DNA of 11,698 nucleotides, from the NCBI GenBank assembly GCA_905215225.1, contig CAJMPM010000020.1, positions 1 through 11,698 on the forward strand, given 5' to 3'. Positions 6,249-11,698 of the stretch are shown in pieces; position 1 is the first letter of the stretch; each line of letters begins with the position of its first letter. Origin of the DNA: an uncultured bacterium. GTDB lineage: Bacteria; Actinomycetota; Coriobacteriia; Coriobacteriales; Coriobacteriaceae. Position numbers and translations under genes: made by a program. The notes beneath the pieces were generated by a model. The model was not told where the DNA came from. It did not search any database and saw only the letters and a program-made list of their open reading frames with translations.

Positions 6249-6770
6249 ATGGAGACTATCGAAGCACTCATTCACCGCCGCAGCTGCCGCAACTACAGCG
6301 ATCGTCCCGTCGAGGCCGAAAAGCTTGCACGTATTATCGAAGCCGGCCAATATGCACCGAGCGGCATGGGCCGCCAGCCGGTGACGTTTGTCGCCGTCAC
6401 CGACCCCGCGACCGTCGAGCGTCTCTCGCAGCTCAACGCGCAAGTCATGGGCAGCAACAGCGACCCCTTCTATGGCGCCAAGACCGTTGTGGTGGTGCTG
6501 GTTGACCGCAGCGTGCCCACACATCTGGAAGACGGCTCGCTCGCCATGGGCAACCTGCTCAACGCTGCCTATGCGCTGGGCGTTGATTCGTGCTGGATTC
6601 ATCGCGCCCACGAGGTTTTCGATTCGCCCGAGGGCCTGGAGCTACTGGCCAGTTGGGGTCTACCCGCCGACGGCAGTCTGCGCGGTGTCGGTCACTGCAT
6701 TCTGGGCTATGCCGAGGACACGCTGCCCGAGCCCAAACCCCGCCGCGACAACGTGGTCTACGTCAAGTAG
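6249..6770 (+). CDS. nitroreductase-family FMN oxidoreductase
   Basis: The 173-residue product belongs to the nitroreductase family, FMN-dependent flavoproteins that reduce nitro compounds, quinones or related substrates with NAD(P)H. The N-terminal IEALIHRRSCRNYSDRPV holds the Arg-rich FMN phosphate-binding segment. QYAPSGMGRQPVTFVAV is the conserved (A)PS(G/A)..(R/N)QPW-like block, and GVGHCILGYAED near residue 150 is the usual end of the fold. The length fits the short single-domain members. The ATG at 6249 is preceded by AAGGAG at good spacing; upstream in-frame ATGs at 6153 and 6210 lack this. Its C-terminus converges with the membrane-protein gene, with a palindrome between. The physiological substrate cannot be inferred. 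Confidence 0.9.
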   Translation: METIEALIHRRSCRNYSDRPVEAEKLARIIEAGQYAPSGMGRQPVTFVAVTDPATVERLSQLNAQVMGSNSDPFYGAKTVVVVLVDRSVPTHLEDGSLAMGNLLNAAYALGVDSCWIHRAHEVFDSPEGLELLASWGLPADGSLRGVGHCILGYAEDTLPEPKPRRDNVVYVK

Positions 6771-6774
6771 CGCA

Positions 6775-6784
6775 GGAGTGTCCC
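6775..6784 (-). repeat. partial palindrome core next to copy 2
   Basis: On the minus strand, TTTGGGACACTCC lies directly beyond the far arm of copy 2, in the same orientation and resembling the GGGAC core of the three palindromes. No complementary arms of its own are visible. It may be a remnant of an older copy or a chance match. Confidence 0.35.
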
Positions 6785-6788
6785 AAAC

Positions 6789-6823
6789 TGCCGGCAGAAA
6801 AGGAACGTCCCCTTCTGCCGGCA
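6789..6823 (-). repeat. convergent-junction palindrome, copy 2
   Basis: TGCCGGCAGAA (6789-6799) and TTCTGCCGGCA (6813-6823) form a perfect 11-base inverted repeat. Read on the minus strand it begins 2 bases after the TAG stop of the membrane-protein gene (6828-6826), with core GAAGGGGACGTTCCTTTTC. It separates the convergent nitroreductase and membrane-protein genes and is the only terminator-like structure for either. Confidence 0.75.
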
Positions 6824-6825
6824 AG

Positions 6826-7401
6826 CTATGTTGATATTTGAGTTGTCGTCGTTTCGTTCGTCTGGGCCGTTTCGGCTTCGCTGCCTTGTTCGTCCTCGTC
6901 CTTTTGCGCATCGGCGATGGTGGAGGCCGCCGCGACGATACCGCGCTGGGGCGCAACGCCCGTCTGGGTCTGAGCGCCCTCGACAACTTCTGTGCCTGCA
7001 TGCGCGAGCTCGGGCGATTTAAACATTGCGTCCAAGTTGGCGCCACCGCCGGCATATCCGAGCGCAGCGAGCGCGATGACGATCACTGCAACGGCGGCCA
7101 CGATCGGCACGTAGCGATGCCAGCCGGCGGGATTGAGCCCGCTGCGGCGAGCCGCCCCGCGGCTGATGTAGCCGAGCGTTCCGTCGTGCTTGAGCTTTGA
7201 GCCCACCACGCGTTTGCGGCCCCACAGCGAGGACTCTGCCTGCATTGCCAAGCGGGCGCTTGCCGAAGGATAGCCGTATTTAGTGCGCTTGAACGAGCCA
7301 TCAAACCCCGAGGCGTGTTTGCCCCACGTCACCGATGTTGTGCGTCGGTTGACCGGCGCGGCACTCCGCCTTCTGCGGCTCGGTTTTGAAGTCTCAGCCA
7401 T
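6826..7401 (-). CDS. single-span membrane protein with basic N-terminus, function unknown
   Basis: This is a 191-residue protein of no family I recognise. The first about 90 residues are very basic (SKPSRRRRSAAPVNRRTT, then GRKRVVGSKLKHDGT) and should stay in the cytoplasm, perhaps touching nucleic acid or lipid head groups. One hydrophobic segment, YVPIVAAVAVIVIALAALGY (about residues 99-118), would cross the membrane. The remaining about 70 residues are outside, rich in Ala, Thr, Glu and Gln, and look disordered (ETAQTNETTTTQIST at the end). The topology would be N-in, C-out. The ATG at 7401 fits a promoter whose start falls near 7439; the upstream GTG at 7455 would lie before the transcription start. 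The ribosome site is weak (GAGGG). It lies 84 bases after the degenerate regulator gene on the same strand. Confidence 0.75.
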   Translation of the reverse strand: MAETSKPSRRRRSAAPVNRRTTSVTWGKHASGFDGSFKRTKYGYPSASARLAMQAESSLWGRKRVVGSKLKHDGTLGYISRGAARRSGLNPAGWHRYVPIVAAVAVIVIALAALGYAGGGANLDAMFKSPELAHAGTEVVEGAQTQTGVAPQRGIVAAASTIADAQKDEDEQGSEAETAQTNETTTTQIST

Positions 7402-7445
7402 ATGCCCTCGCACGCCGTAACCAAATCGAAACAATAACGCTTTGG

Positions 7446-7474
7446 ACTGTAGCACACGCGTCGCGCGCGGTCAC
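7446..7474 (-). promoter_or_regulatory. possible promoter of the membrane-protein gene
   Basis: On the minus strand, GTGACC (7474-7469) and TACAGT (7451-7446) are 17 bases apart, each matching 4 of 6 consensus positions. It sits directly after the regulator stop codon (7486) and would start transcription near 7439. Confidence 0.4.
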
Positions 7475-7485
7475 GGGCGCCTCGC

Positions 7486-8703
7486 TCAACGGTCATCGTC
7501 CTTCAGCAAGCGCCACAGCGTTGTACGGCTTATGCCCAGCACCTCCGCCGCACGGGTTCGGTTGCCGTGGAGGTGGTCTACAACCAGATGCGCGATATCT
7601 CGCTCGGTATCGGCCAGCGGTCGCAGGATATACAGGTCACTTTCGAGCGTCGGGGCGCCAAAGGTTGCGGTCTTAATCACGTCCTCTTGGGCGAGCACTT
7701 CCTCCGCCACAGCGCGGTCCACCGTGCCCGCCCCTACCAATATATACAGTCGTTCCGAGACCTCGCGGAGCTGCAGATAGTTGCGCGGCCAGCGGTAAGC
7801 ATCGAGCGTCTTCGTCGCCGTGGCAGACAGCGTGGGCGCTGCCGTCCCAAATGCATCAGCAAGATATTCCAAATAGCGCGCGACCTTCGTCGACGCGGCT
7901 CCCTGCTCGGCGATTGCCGGCGCGACGCTCACCGCACAGGCGAAGCGCTCGGTCACACAGGCGGCTTGATCACTTTCGCCGCCGCCCGGCATGTCATTCG
8001 CCGTCAGCGCCACATGGCAGCGCGTCGCCAACGCGGTGTCGGTCATCGTGGAGACCAGCTCGCGGAGGCGCTGGGGGCCAACCGCGTTCCAGCCCTCAAT
8101 GCAAAGGGTCAGCCCCATTTGGAACAACGGCGATTCGGCGCTTTTGAGCACATGGCGCCAACCGCGATCGGTGAGTTCATCGAGCGCGACGGAAACAAAG
8201 GGCTGATCGACAAAAGGGCCATCCAGATAGAGGCGCTTGGCAATCTCGACCTGACCCGCTCCCAGCTCGCCCTCGAGCATAAGGGGCACACCGCGCGCGT
8301 AGCTCTCGGCAACCGGTGCAGCCACCGCAGCGGCACCCTCAACGATGCCGTACGCGCTCGATTCGTAGCGGGCCTCAACTTCGTCGGCGTTGAGCCACTC
8401 GCAGCCCGCATGCGCCGCGGCACCGCGCAACACGCGGACCACAACGACCCAAAGCCTCCCGCCCTCTTTGTCGGTGGGGCGAACGGTCAGGCTCAGGCGC
8501 GTACCCGCACGCCCCATAACCAGACGCGCGCCGTCTCCTATACGGTCGAGACGCTCAGCGACAAAAGCCGCCGCATCCCGCTCAAGCGCCGCGTCATTCA
8601 TGGTCGAGATCGCGACGTCCCCACGCGCATCGATTGCCAATGCCGAGGCCCCGGCAGCAGCTAGGGCATCGGTCAAGATGTTCAGCTTGGCATCGCTATC
8701 CAT
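7486..8703 (-). CDS. degenerate NtrC-type (enhancer-binding) regulator with Fis-type HTH
   Basis: The 405-residue protein keeps the outline of a sigma54 activator but not its engine. An N-terminal sensory-like region (about 1-110) precedes an AAA+-like domain (about 115-330). There Walker A is GELGAGQ (145-151) instead of GETGTGK, so the Lys is Gln. Walker B is LCIEGWN instead of LFLDE. The GAFTGA loop that contacts sigma54 is missing, since PFVSVALDEL runs almost directly into the Walker B strand. The RWPRNYLQLREV block (about 304-315) matches the family's WPGNVRELRN. The C-terminal helix-turn-helix GNRTRAAEVLGISRTTLWRL (about 380-399) is intact. It probably binds DNA without ATP-driven sigma54 remodelling, perhaps as a conventional repressor or activator. 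ATG 8703 was chosen because the fold begins there; the 67 upstream open residues look non-coding. Likely targets are itself and neighbouring yeiH. Confidence 0.85.
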   Translation of the reverse strand: MDSDAKLNILTDALAAAGASALAIDARGDVAISTMNDAALERDAAAFVAERLDRIGDGARLVMGRAGTRLSLTVRPTDKEGGRLWVVVVRVLRGAAAHAGCEWLNADEVEARYESSAYGIVEGAAAVAAPVAESYARGVPLMLEGELGAGQVEIAKRLYLDGPFVDQPFVSVALDELTDRGWRHVLKSAESPLFQMGLTLCIEGWNAVGPQRLRELVSTMTDTALATRCHVALTANDMPGGGESDQAACVTERFACAVSVAPAIAEQGAASTKVARYLEYLADAFGTAAPTLSATATKTLDAYRWPRNYLQLREVSERLYILVGAGTVDRAVAEEVLAQEDVIKTATFGAPTLESDLYILRPLADTERDIAHLVVDHLHGNRTRAAEVLGISRTTLWRLLKDDDR

Positions 8704-8739
8704 GATTTGCCCCTGTCCGCGGCGACGTGCAACCGCCGA

Positions 8740-8753
8740 CGGTCGTACGACCG
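8740..8753. promoter_or_regulatory. 14-base perfect palindrome upstream of the regulator gene
   Basis: CGGTCGTACGACCG is a perfect palindrome without a loop, 36 bases before the regulator ATG. Fis-type HTH proteins bind dyad sites, so autoregulation is a reasonable inference. A second small dyad, TTCAA-AA-TTGAA (8759-8770), lies beside it. Confidence 0.55.
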
Positions 8754-8788
8754 AGTGTTTCAAAATTGAACGATATTGCTCACCAAAC

Positions 8789-8794
8789 ACTATA
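8789..8794 (-). promoter_or_regulatory. possible -10 box for the regulator gene
   Basis: On the minus strand TATAGT (8794-8789) would place a start near 8782, about 80 bases before the ATG, with the 14-base palindrome in the leader. No convincing -35 box lies at the right distance, as expected if an activator is needed, or if the call is wrong. Confidence 0.3.
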
Positions 8795-8828
8795 GGGCAG
8801 AAAGCGCCGTCCTGCGAGTATAGGTGTT

Positions 8829-8928
8829 GCCCCGCATCGCCATCCTGGCGGGGCGATAAGAGCTCTTCGGGACTTATAAACCTGCGGACAAGCCATACCC
8901 GCAAGAGCTCCTATCGCTCCACCGCAGG
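8829..8928 (-). other. structured intergenic element between yeiH and the regulator
   Basis: Three pairings are visible. First, GCGATAAGAGCTCTTCGGG (8853-8871) and 8898-8917 form a 19/20-base inverted repeat with one mismatch and one bulge around a 26-base loop. Each arm contains the self-dyad AAGAGCTCTT or its near copy, 45 bases apart. Second, CCTGCGG in that loop (8881-8887) can instead pair with CCGCAGG (8922-8928). Third, GCCCCGC (8829-8835) and GCGGGGC (8848-8854) form a hairpin. No U tract follows any of them, so a plain terminator is unlikely. It could be an RNA control element or paired protein-binding sites in DNA. Confidence 0.5.
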
Positions 8929-8962
8929 CATGCGCTCACCAGCACGCAAATAAGCTACTTCT

Positions 8963-9997
8963 CTACCAGATTCCCAGCACGTGCTGCATTCCCAAACTCA
9001 TGCACGCAATGCCAATCCAGCAGCAAAAGCCCAGCGCGATGGGCTTGCCGCCCTTTTTGACCAGCTCGACGATATCGGTATTAAAACCAATAGCCGCCAT
9101 GGCCATCACAATAAAGAACTTCGACAGCTCCTTGATGGGCGCCGTAATGGACGCAGGAAGCTGAAGCACCGTGGTGATCACGCTCGCCAGCACAAAGAAC
9201 AACACAAACATGGGAAACGCACGTTTAAGCGAGAACGTGCTTTTGGCGTCGCCGCCGGCCTTGCGCGCCAGATGCATCTGCCAGCATGCGAGAGCCAATG
9301 TAATGGGAATAATGGCCAGCGTCCTGGTGAGCTTAACCACTGTGGCGCTTTCGAGCACATTGGCGCCGGGATGCATGCTGTCCCAGGCGCTCGCCGCAGC
9401 CGTTACCGACGAGGTGTCGTTGATGGCGGTGCCGGCAAACAGGCCAAAGCCCTCGTTGGTCAGCCCGAGCATGCCGCCGAGCGTCGGAAACACGAGCGCC
9501 GCGATAACGTTAAACAGGAAGATGACCGAAATAGCCTGGGCAATCTCGCGATCGTCGGCATCGATGACGGGCGCGGTCGCAGCGATGGCCGAACCGCCGC
9601 AAATCGACGAGCCCACACCCACAAGCGTCGCAATCTTGCCCGGCACGTTCATAACGCGGCAGAGCACGAAGGCGATGACAAGCGAGGTCGAGATCGTCGC
9701 CACGATAATCGGCAGCGACTGGGCGCCCTTGGACAGAATCTGGGAGAGGTTCATGCCAAAGCCAAGCAGGATAACCGCGTACTGCAAGACTTTTTTGGAC
9801 GTATAGGTGACGCCGGCGGCGAGCTGTTCGCGACGATTCTTGGGAAAGACGAGCGCCAGGACCATGCCAAAGAGGATGGCAAACACCGGACCGCCGACCA
9901 CCTCAATCTGTTTGCCGAGCAACGTCGCGGGGATGGCGATGATCAGGCAGAACAAGACGCCTTTCCAGCGCTCGCGTACGATATTTGCCAGTTGCAT
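8963..9997 (-). CDS. yeiH: YeiH-family putative sulfate exporter
   Basis: The 344-residue, strongly hydrophobic protein has the length and motifs of the YeiH (UPF0324, putative sulfate exporter) family of inner-membrane carriers with about ten membrane segments. Diagnostic blocks are VLQYAVILLGFGMNL, the glycine-rich GVGSSICGGSAIAATAPVI (about 127-145), LFAGTAINDTSSVTAAA, and the C-terminal MAAIGFNTDIVELVKKGGKP. The ATG at 9997 follows AGAAGGA at good spacing. Transport of sulfate or other small sulfonates is the family annotation; direct evidence for most members is thin. A GntR regulator is divergent upstream and a degenerate NtrC-type regulator follows downstream, so it sits between two regulators. 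The cysE fragment is too far away to argue for a sulfur cluster. Confidence 0.9.
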   Translation of the reverse strand: MQLANIVRERWKGVLFCLIIAIPATLLGKQIEVVGGPVFAILFGMVLALVFPKNRREQLAAGVTYTSKKVLQYAVILLGFGMNLSQILSKGAQSLPIIVATISTSLVIAFVLCRVMNVPGKIATLVGVGSSICGGSAIAATAPVIDADDREIAQAISVIFLFNVIAALVFPTLGGMLGLTNEGFGLFAGTAINDTSSVTAAASAWDSMHPGANVLESATVVKLTRTLAIIPITLALACWQMHLARKAGGDAKSTFSLKRAFPMFVLFFVLASVITTVLQLPASITAPIKELSKFFIVMAMAAIGFNTDIVELVKKGGKPIALGFCCWIGIACMSLGMQHVLGIW

Positions 9998-10160
9998 ATG
10001 GGATTCCTTCTTTCTATTTCACGTTTGCGACGGCTTATGATACGGCAACATTGAGCGCAGCCTTGCGCAAACACAGACTAAGATGCCGCAATAGTTCTCA
10101 GGCAACAGCCGAATTACCCACCGCGGAGAGCTGATTCGCGGCATAATTAACAACTGACAT
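9998..10160. promoter_or_regulatory. divergent control region yeiH / gntR
   Basis: This 163-base gap must hold the promoters of both divergent genes. On the yeiH side, TATCAT is a possible -10 box on the minus strand near 10041. On the gntR side, CATAAT (10142-10147) is a possible -10 box, which would leave an mRNA leader of only about 7 bases. CCGCG (10121-10125) and CGCGG (10137-10141) form a dyad, and TTGCGCAA is an 8-base palindrome near 10065. None has a clear -35 box. Binding of the GntR protein here is inferred from divergence. Confidence 0.4.
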
Positions 10161-10892
10161 ATGAGTTTGATAGAACAGTTGCGAGGCGCTATGGAAGAAT
10201 CGATGCACGTCGGCGAGCAGGAAACGAGCCTACAGGACCAGTCCTACCACACCATTCGACGCAAAATCGTCTACCTGGACTACAAGCCGGGCGAAAAGCT
10301 AGGCGTCAAGCAGCTTTGCGATGACCTGGATATGGGACGCACCCCTGTGCGCGAGGCGCTGGTGCGTCTGGCGCAAGAGGGTCTGGTGCGCACCGTGCCC
10401 CAAAGCGGCACCTATGTCTCGCCCATCAACCTCACCTTTGCCGAGAGTGCCTGCTACATTCGCGAACACTTGGAAAAACAGGTGATTGTGGAGTGCTGCG
10501 CCCGTGCCACCTCGGCAGGCATCGAGCAGCTCGACCGAGCCATCGCGCTGCAGGAAAAGGCCATGGCCGAAGAGGATCGCATCGGATTCTTTTTAAGCGA
10601 CAACCTCATGCACCGCATGATCTTTAGCATCGCGTGCCGCAGCACCGTGTGGTCGTGGCTCGAGGCGACCAATGCCGATCTGGAGCGCTTCCGCTGGCTG
10701 CGCGCCGCCACGCAGAGGCTCGACAATCAGGAGATTGTTAACGAGCACAGGCAAATCCGCCGCGCCATCGCCGGCCGCGACCCCATCGAGGCGAGCTTTT
10801 TGGTCAGCAAGCACCTGCATATGATGTTCCGCAACCAGACCGAGGTCCTGGACCAATATCCCAAGTATTTCGAGACCAGCAAGCTCCGCTAA
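10161..10892 (+). CDS. GntR-family regulator, FCD (FadR-type) subfamily
   Basis: This is a 243-residue transcription factor. The N-terminal winged helix (about 28-90) contains SYHTIRRKIVYLDYKPGEKL, then MGRTPVREALVRLAQEGLV, the signature of GntR DNA-binding domains, and ends with the wing VPQSGTYVSPI. The C-terminal all-helical FCD domain (about 98-230) has a typical ligand/metal arrangement: Asp and His in SDNLMHRMIF and His in SKHLHMMF. Such proteins sense organic acids or amino acids. The ATG at 10161 has no Shine-Dalgarno site; an ATG at 10191 after GCGAGGCGCT is an alternative that removes 10 residues and leaves the fold intact. It is divergent from yeiH, which it probably controls. Its stop overlaps palindrome copy 3. 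Confidence 0.9.
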   Translation: MSLIEQLRGAMEESMHVGEQETSLQDQSYHTIRRKIVYLDYKPGEKLGVKQLCDDLDMGRTPVREALVRLAQEGLVRTVPQSGTYVSPINLTFAESACYIREHLEKQVIVECCARATSAGIEQLDRAIALQEKAMAEEDRIGFFLSDNLMHRMIFSIACRSTVWSWLEATNADLERFRWLRAATQRLDNQEIVNEHRQIRRAIAGRDPIEASFLVSKHLHMMFRNQTEVLDQYPKYFETSKLR

Positions 10893-10927
10893 CCTGCCAA
10901 ATAGGGACAGGTTCATTTTGGCAGGTT
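10891..10927 (+). repeat. convergent-junction palindrome, copy 3
   Basis: AACCTGCCAAA (10891-10901) and TTTGGCAGGTT (10917-10927) form a perfect 11-base inverted repeat starting on the last two bases of the gntR TAA stop. The core is TAGGGACAGGTTCATT. A TTTT run follows the second arm, so this copy could serve as the gntR terminator. It lies between convergent gntR and the glmS end. Confidence 0.75.
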
Positions 10928-10946
10928 TTATCTGGGCAAATGAAAC

Positions 10947-10980
10947 AAGGCCCGGCTCCGCTGCAACGGAGCCGGGCCTT
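10947..10980 (-). terminator. terminator of glmS
   Basis: AAGGCCCGGCTCCG (10947-10960) and CGGAGCCGGGCCTT (10967-10980) form a perfect 14-base stem with a 6-base loop. On the minus strand it is followed by GTTTCATTT and lies 23 bases after the glmS stop at 11004. Confidence 0.85.
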
Positions 10981-11003
10981 GGTCGCCAGAATGGCGGAAC
11001 CAA

Positions 11004-11203
11004 CTACTCCACGGTAACGCTCTTTGCCAGGTTGCGGGGCTGGTCGACGTCGCATCCGCGAGCGATGGCAATATCGCGGGCGAACAGCTGCAGCGGCACG
11101 CTCGCTGTAATGGCGCTGAAGCAATCGCGCACCTTCGGATTGTATATCACGTAGTCGGCGTACTTCTGTATCTCCGCTTCGCCGCGCGTGGCCACGGCCA
11201 CGA
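11004..11203 (-). CDS. glmS: glutamine-fructose-6-phosphate aminotransferase, C-terminal fragment
   Basis: GlmS makes glucosamine-6-phosphate, the entry to cell-wall amino sugars. Only the last about 66 residues remain, the end of the second sugar-isomerase (SIS) domain: IVAVATRGEAEI, then FSAITASVPLQLFARDIA, then the invariant RGCDVDQPRNLAKSVTVE tail. The Lys in LAKSVTVE is the active-site Lys near residue 603 of the E. coli enzyme. A proper stop and terminator follow, so the 3' end is genuine. The rest of GlmS (over 500 residues) is replaced in frame by a DegV fragment at about 11204. As joined, the product could not be an aminotransferase. Confidence 0.92.
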
Positions 11204-11698
11204 TCTTCGAGCCGCGCGCCTTGCCGAGCACCGCGACGGCGCCGTCCTGGATGGCGACCACGGGCTTGATGGACAGCACGCCGCCGGCGAACGCCGCCGT
11301 TTTGGAGATGCGTCCACCCTTTTGCAGATACTCCAACGTATCAAGCAGCGCGACCAAGCGGATGCGGCCCTTCGCGTCGTCGAGCTCGGAGGCTATCCGG
11401 GCCGCCGACATGCCCTGCTTCGCCAAACGCACCGCATAGGCGGCCAGGGCCTTCTGCCCGATGGTCACGTTCGTGGAATCCACCACGTGCACGCGGCCTC
11501 CCCACGCCTGCGCCGCGGCGAGCGCGCTCTCGTGCGTGCCCGACAGCTTCGCGGACAGCGTGATGACCACCGCCTAGTCCGAGCCGCCAGCAGCGGGCGC
11601 GCCGAGCACACCCTCGATAACCTGCGAGAACGCGAACGGCGTCACCTGGCTAGTGCGCGGAAGCTCGTCGGATTCCACCAGCTTCTCGTAAAACCGGT
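11204..11698 (-). pseudogene. degV: DegV fatty-acid-binding protein fragment with an in-frame amber stop
   Basis: DegV-family proteins bind fatty acids, and in fatty-acid kinases (FakB) present them to FakA for phosphorylation. Reading leftward from the window edge, the frame gives FYEKLVESDELPRTSQVTPF, then VVITLSAKLSGTHESA with the lipid-binding TLS/SGT serines, VVDSTNVTIGQ, and LDTLEYLQKGGRISKTAAF...IKPVVAIQDG. These are all diagnostic. A TAG at 11576-11574 interrupts the frame just before AVVITLS, where homologues usually have an acidic or other sense residue; GAG to TAG would explain it. The C-terminal third of DegV (after GKARGSK) is missing and GlmS follows in frame. The N-terminus lies beyond the window. 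Not functional as seen. Confidence 0.85.

Noticed and set aside
7567..8664. Plus-strand open frame of 365 codons antisense to the degenerate regulator
   Set aside because: Low-complexity Arg/His-rich product; the minus strand carries a recognisable HTH and AAA+ remnant.
8704..8904. Upstream extension of the regulator frame by 67 codons
   Set aside because: The extra residues look non-coding and would overlay the palindrome and hairpins; homology-like sequence starts at the ATG at 8703.
8981..10054. Plus-strand open frame of 357 codons antisense to yeiH
   Set aside because: Extremely polar Arg/His/Asp-rich shadow of a membrane-protein gene.
1..11698. CRISPR array, tRNA, rRNA, insertion sequence or phage attachment site
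   Set aside because: No regularly spaced repeats, no tRNA cloverleaf or rRNA stretch, and no transposase or integrase reading frame was seen.

Overview
The central part of the window (about 704 to 11200) reads as one high-GC bacterial chromosome with short intergenic gaps, strong GC bias at third codon positions and clear Shine-Dalgarno sites. The gene set and protein style suggest a Coriobacteriia gut actinobacterium, Collinsella-like. That assignment is inference from remembered family resemblance and was not tested by a search.

The left end (1 to about 704) is a mosaic. It holds the C-terminal half of an RluA-type pseudouridine synthase on the minus strand, then about 180 bases of a PorX-like response regulator on the plus strand (a Bacteroidota-type protein), then about 120 unassigned bases, then the C-terminal part of serine acetyltransferase cysE, which runs out at a terminator near 1218. 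The right end is also chimeric. A DegV fatty-acid-binding protein fragment, carrying an in-frame amber codon, is fused in frame to the last 66 residues of GlmS. Both ends look more like assembly or amplification chimeras than biology.

The coherent centre contains: a minus-strand operon marR - ABC half-transporter - ABC half-transporter (5482 to 1256), a heterodimeric exporter with one degenerate ATP site, preceded by a strong promoter with two operator-like repeats; a small acidic protein of unknown function (5954 to 5664) with its own promoter and terminator; a nitroreductase (6249 to 6770, plus strand); a basic, single-span membrane protein (7401 to 6826); a degenerate NtrC-type regulator that lost its ATPase motifs but kept a Fis-type DNA-binding domain (8703 to 7486); a YeiH-family putative sulfate exporter (9997 to 8963); and a divergent GntR/FCD regulator (10161 to 10892).

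The most striking non-coding signal is a family of three palindromes. They occupy all three convergent gene junctions and start 0 to 2 bases from a stop codon. All have the same orientation relative to that stop. Their arms differ in sequence but stay self-complementary, while a GGGAC-type core is shared. A second unusual region is the 260-base stretch between yeiH and the degenerate regulator, which carries a near-perfect 20-base inverted repeat, a competing pairing, a GC hairpin and a 14-base perfect palindrome.
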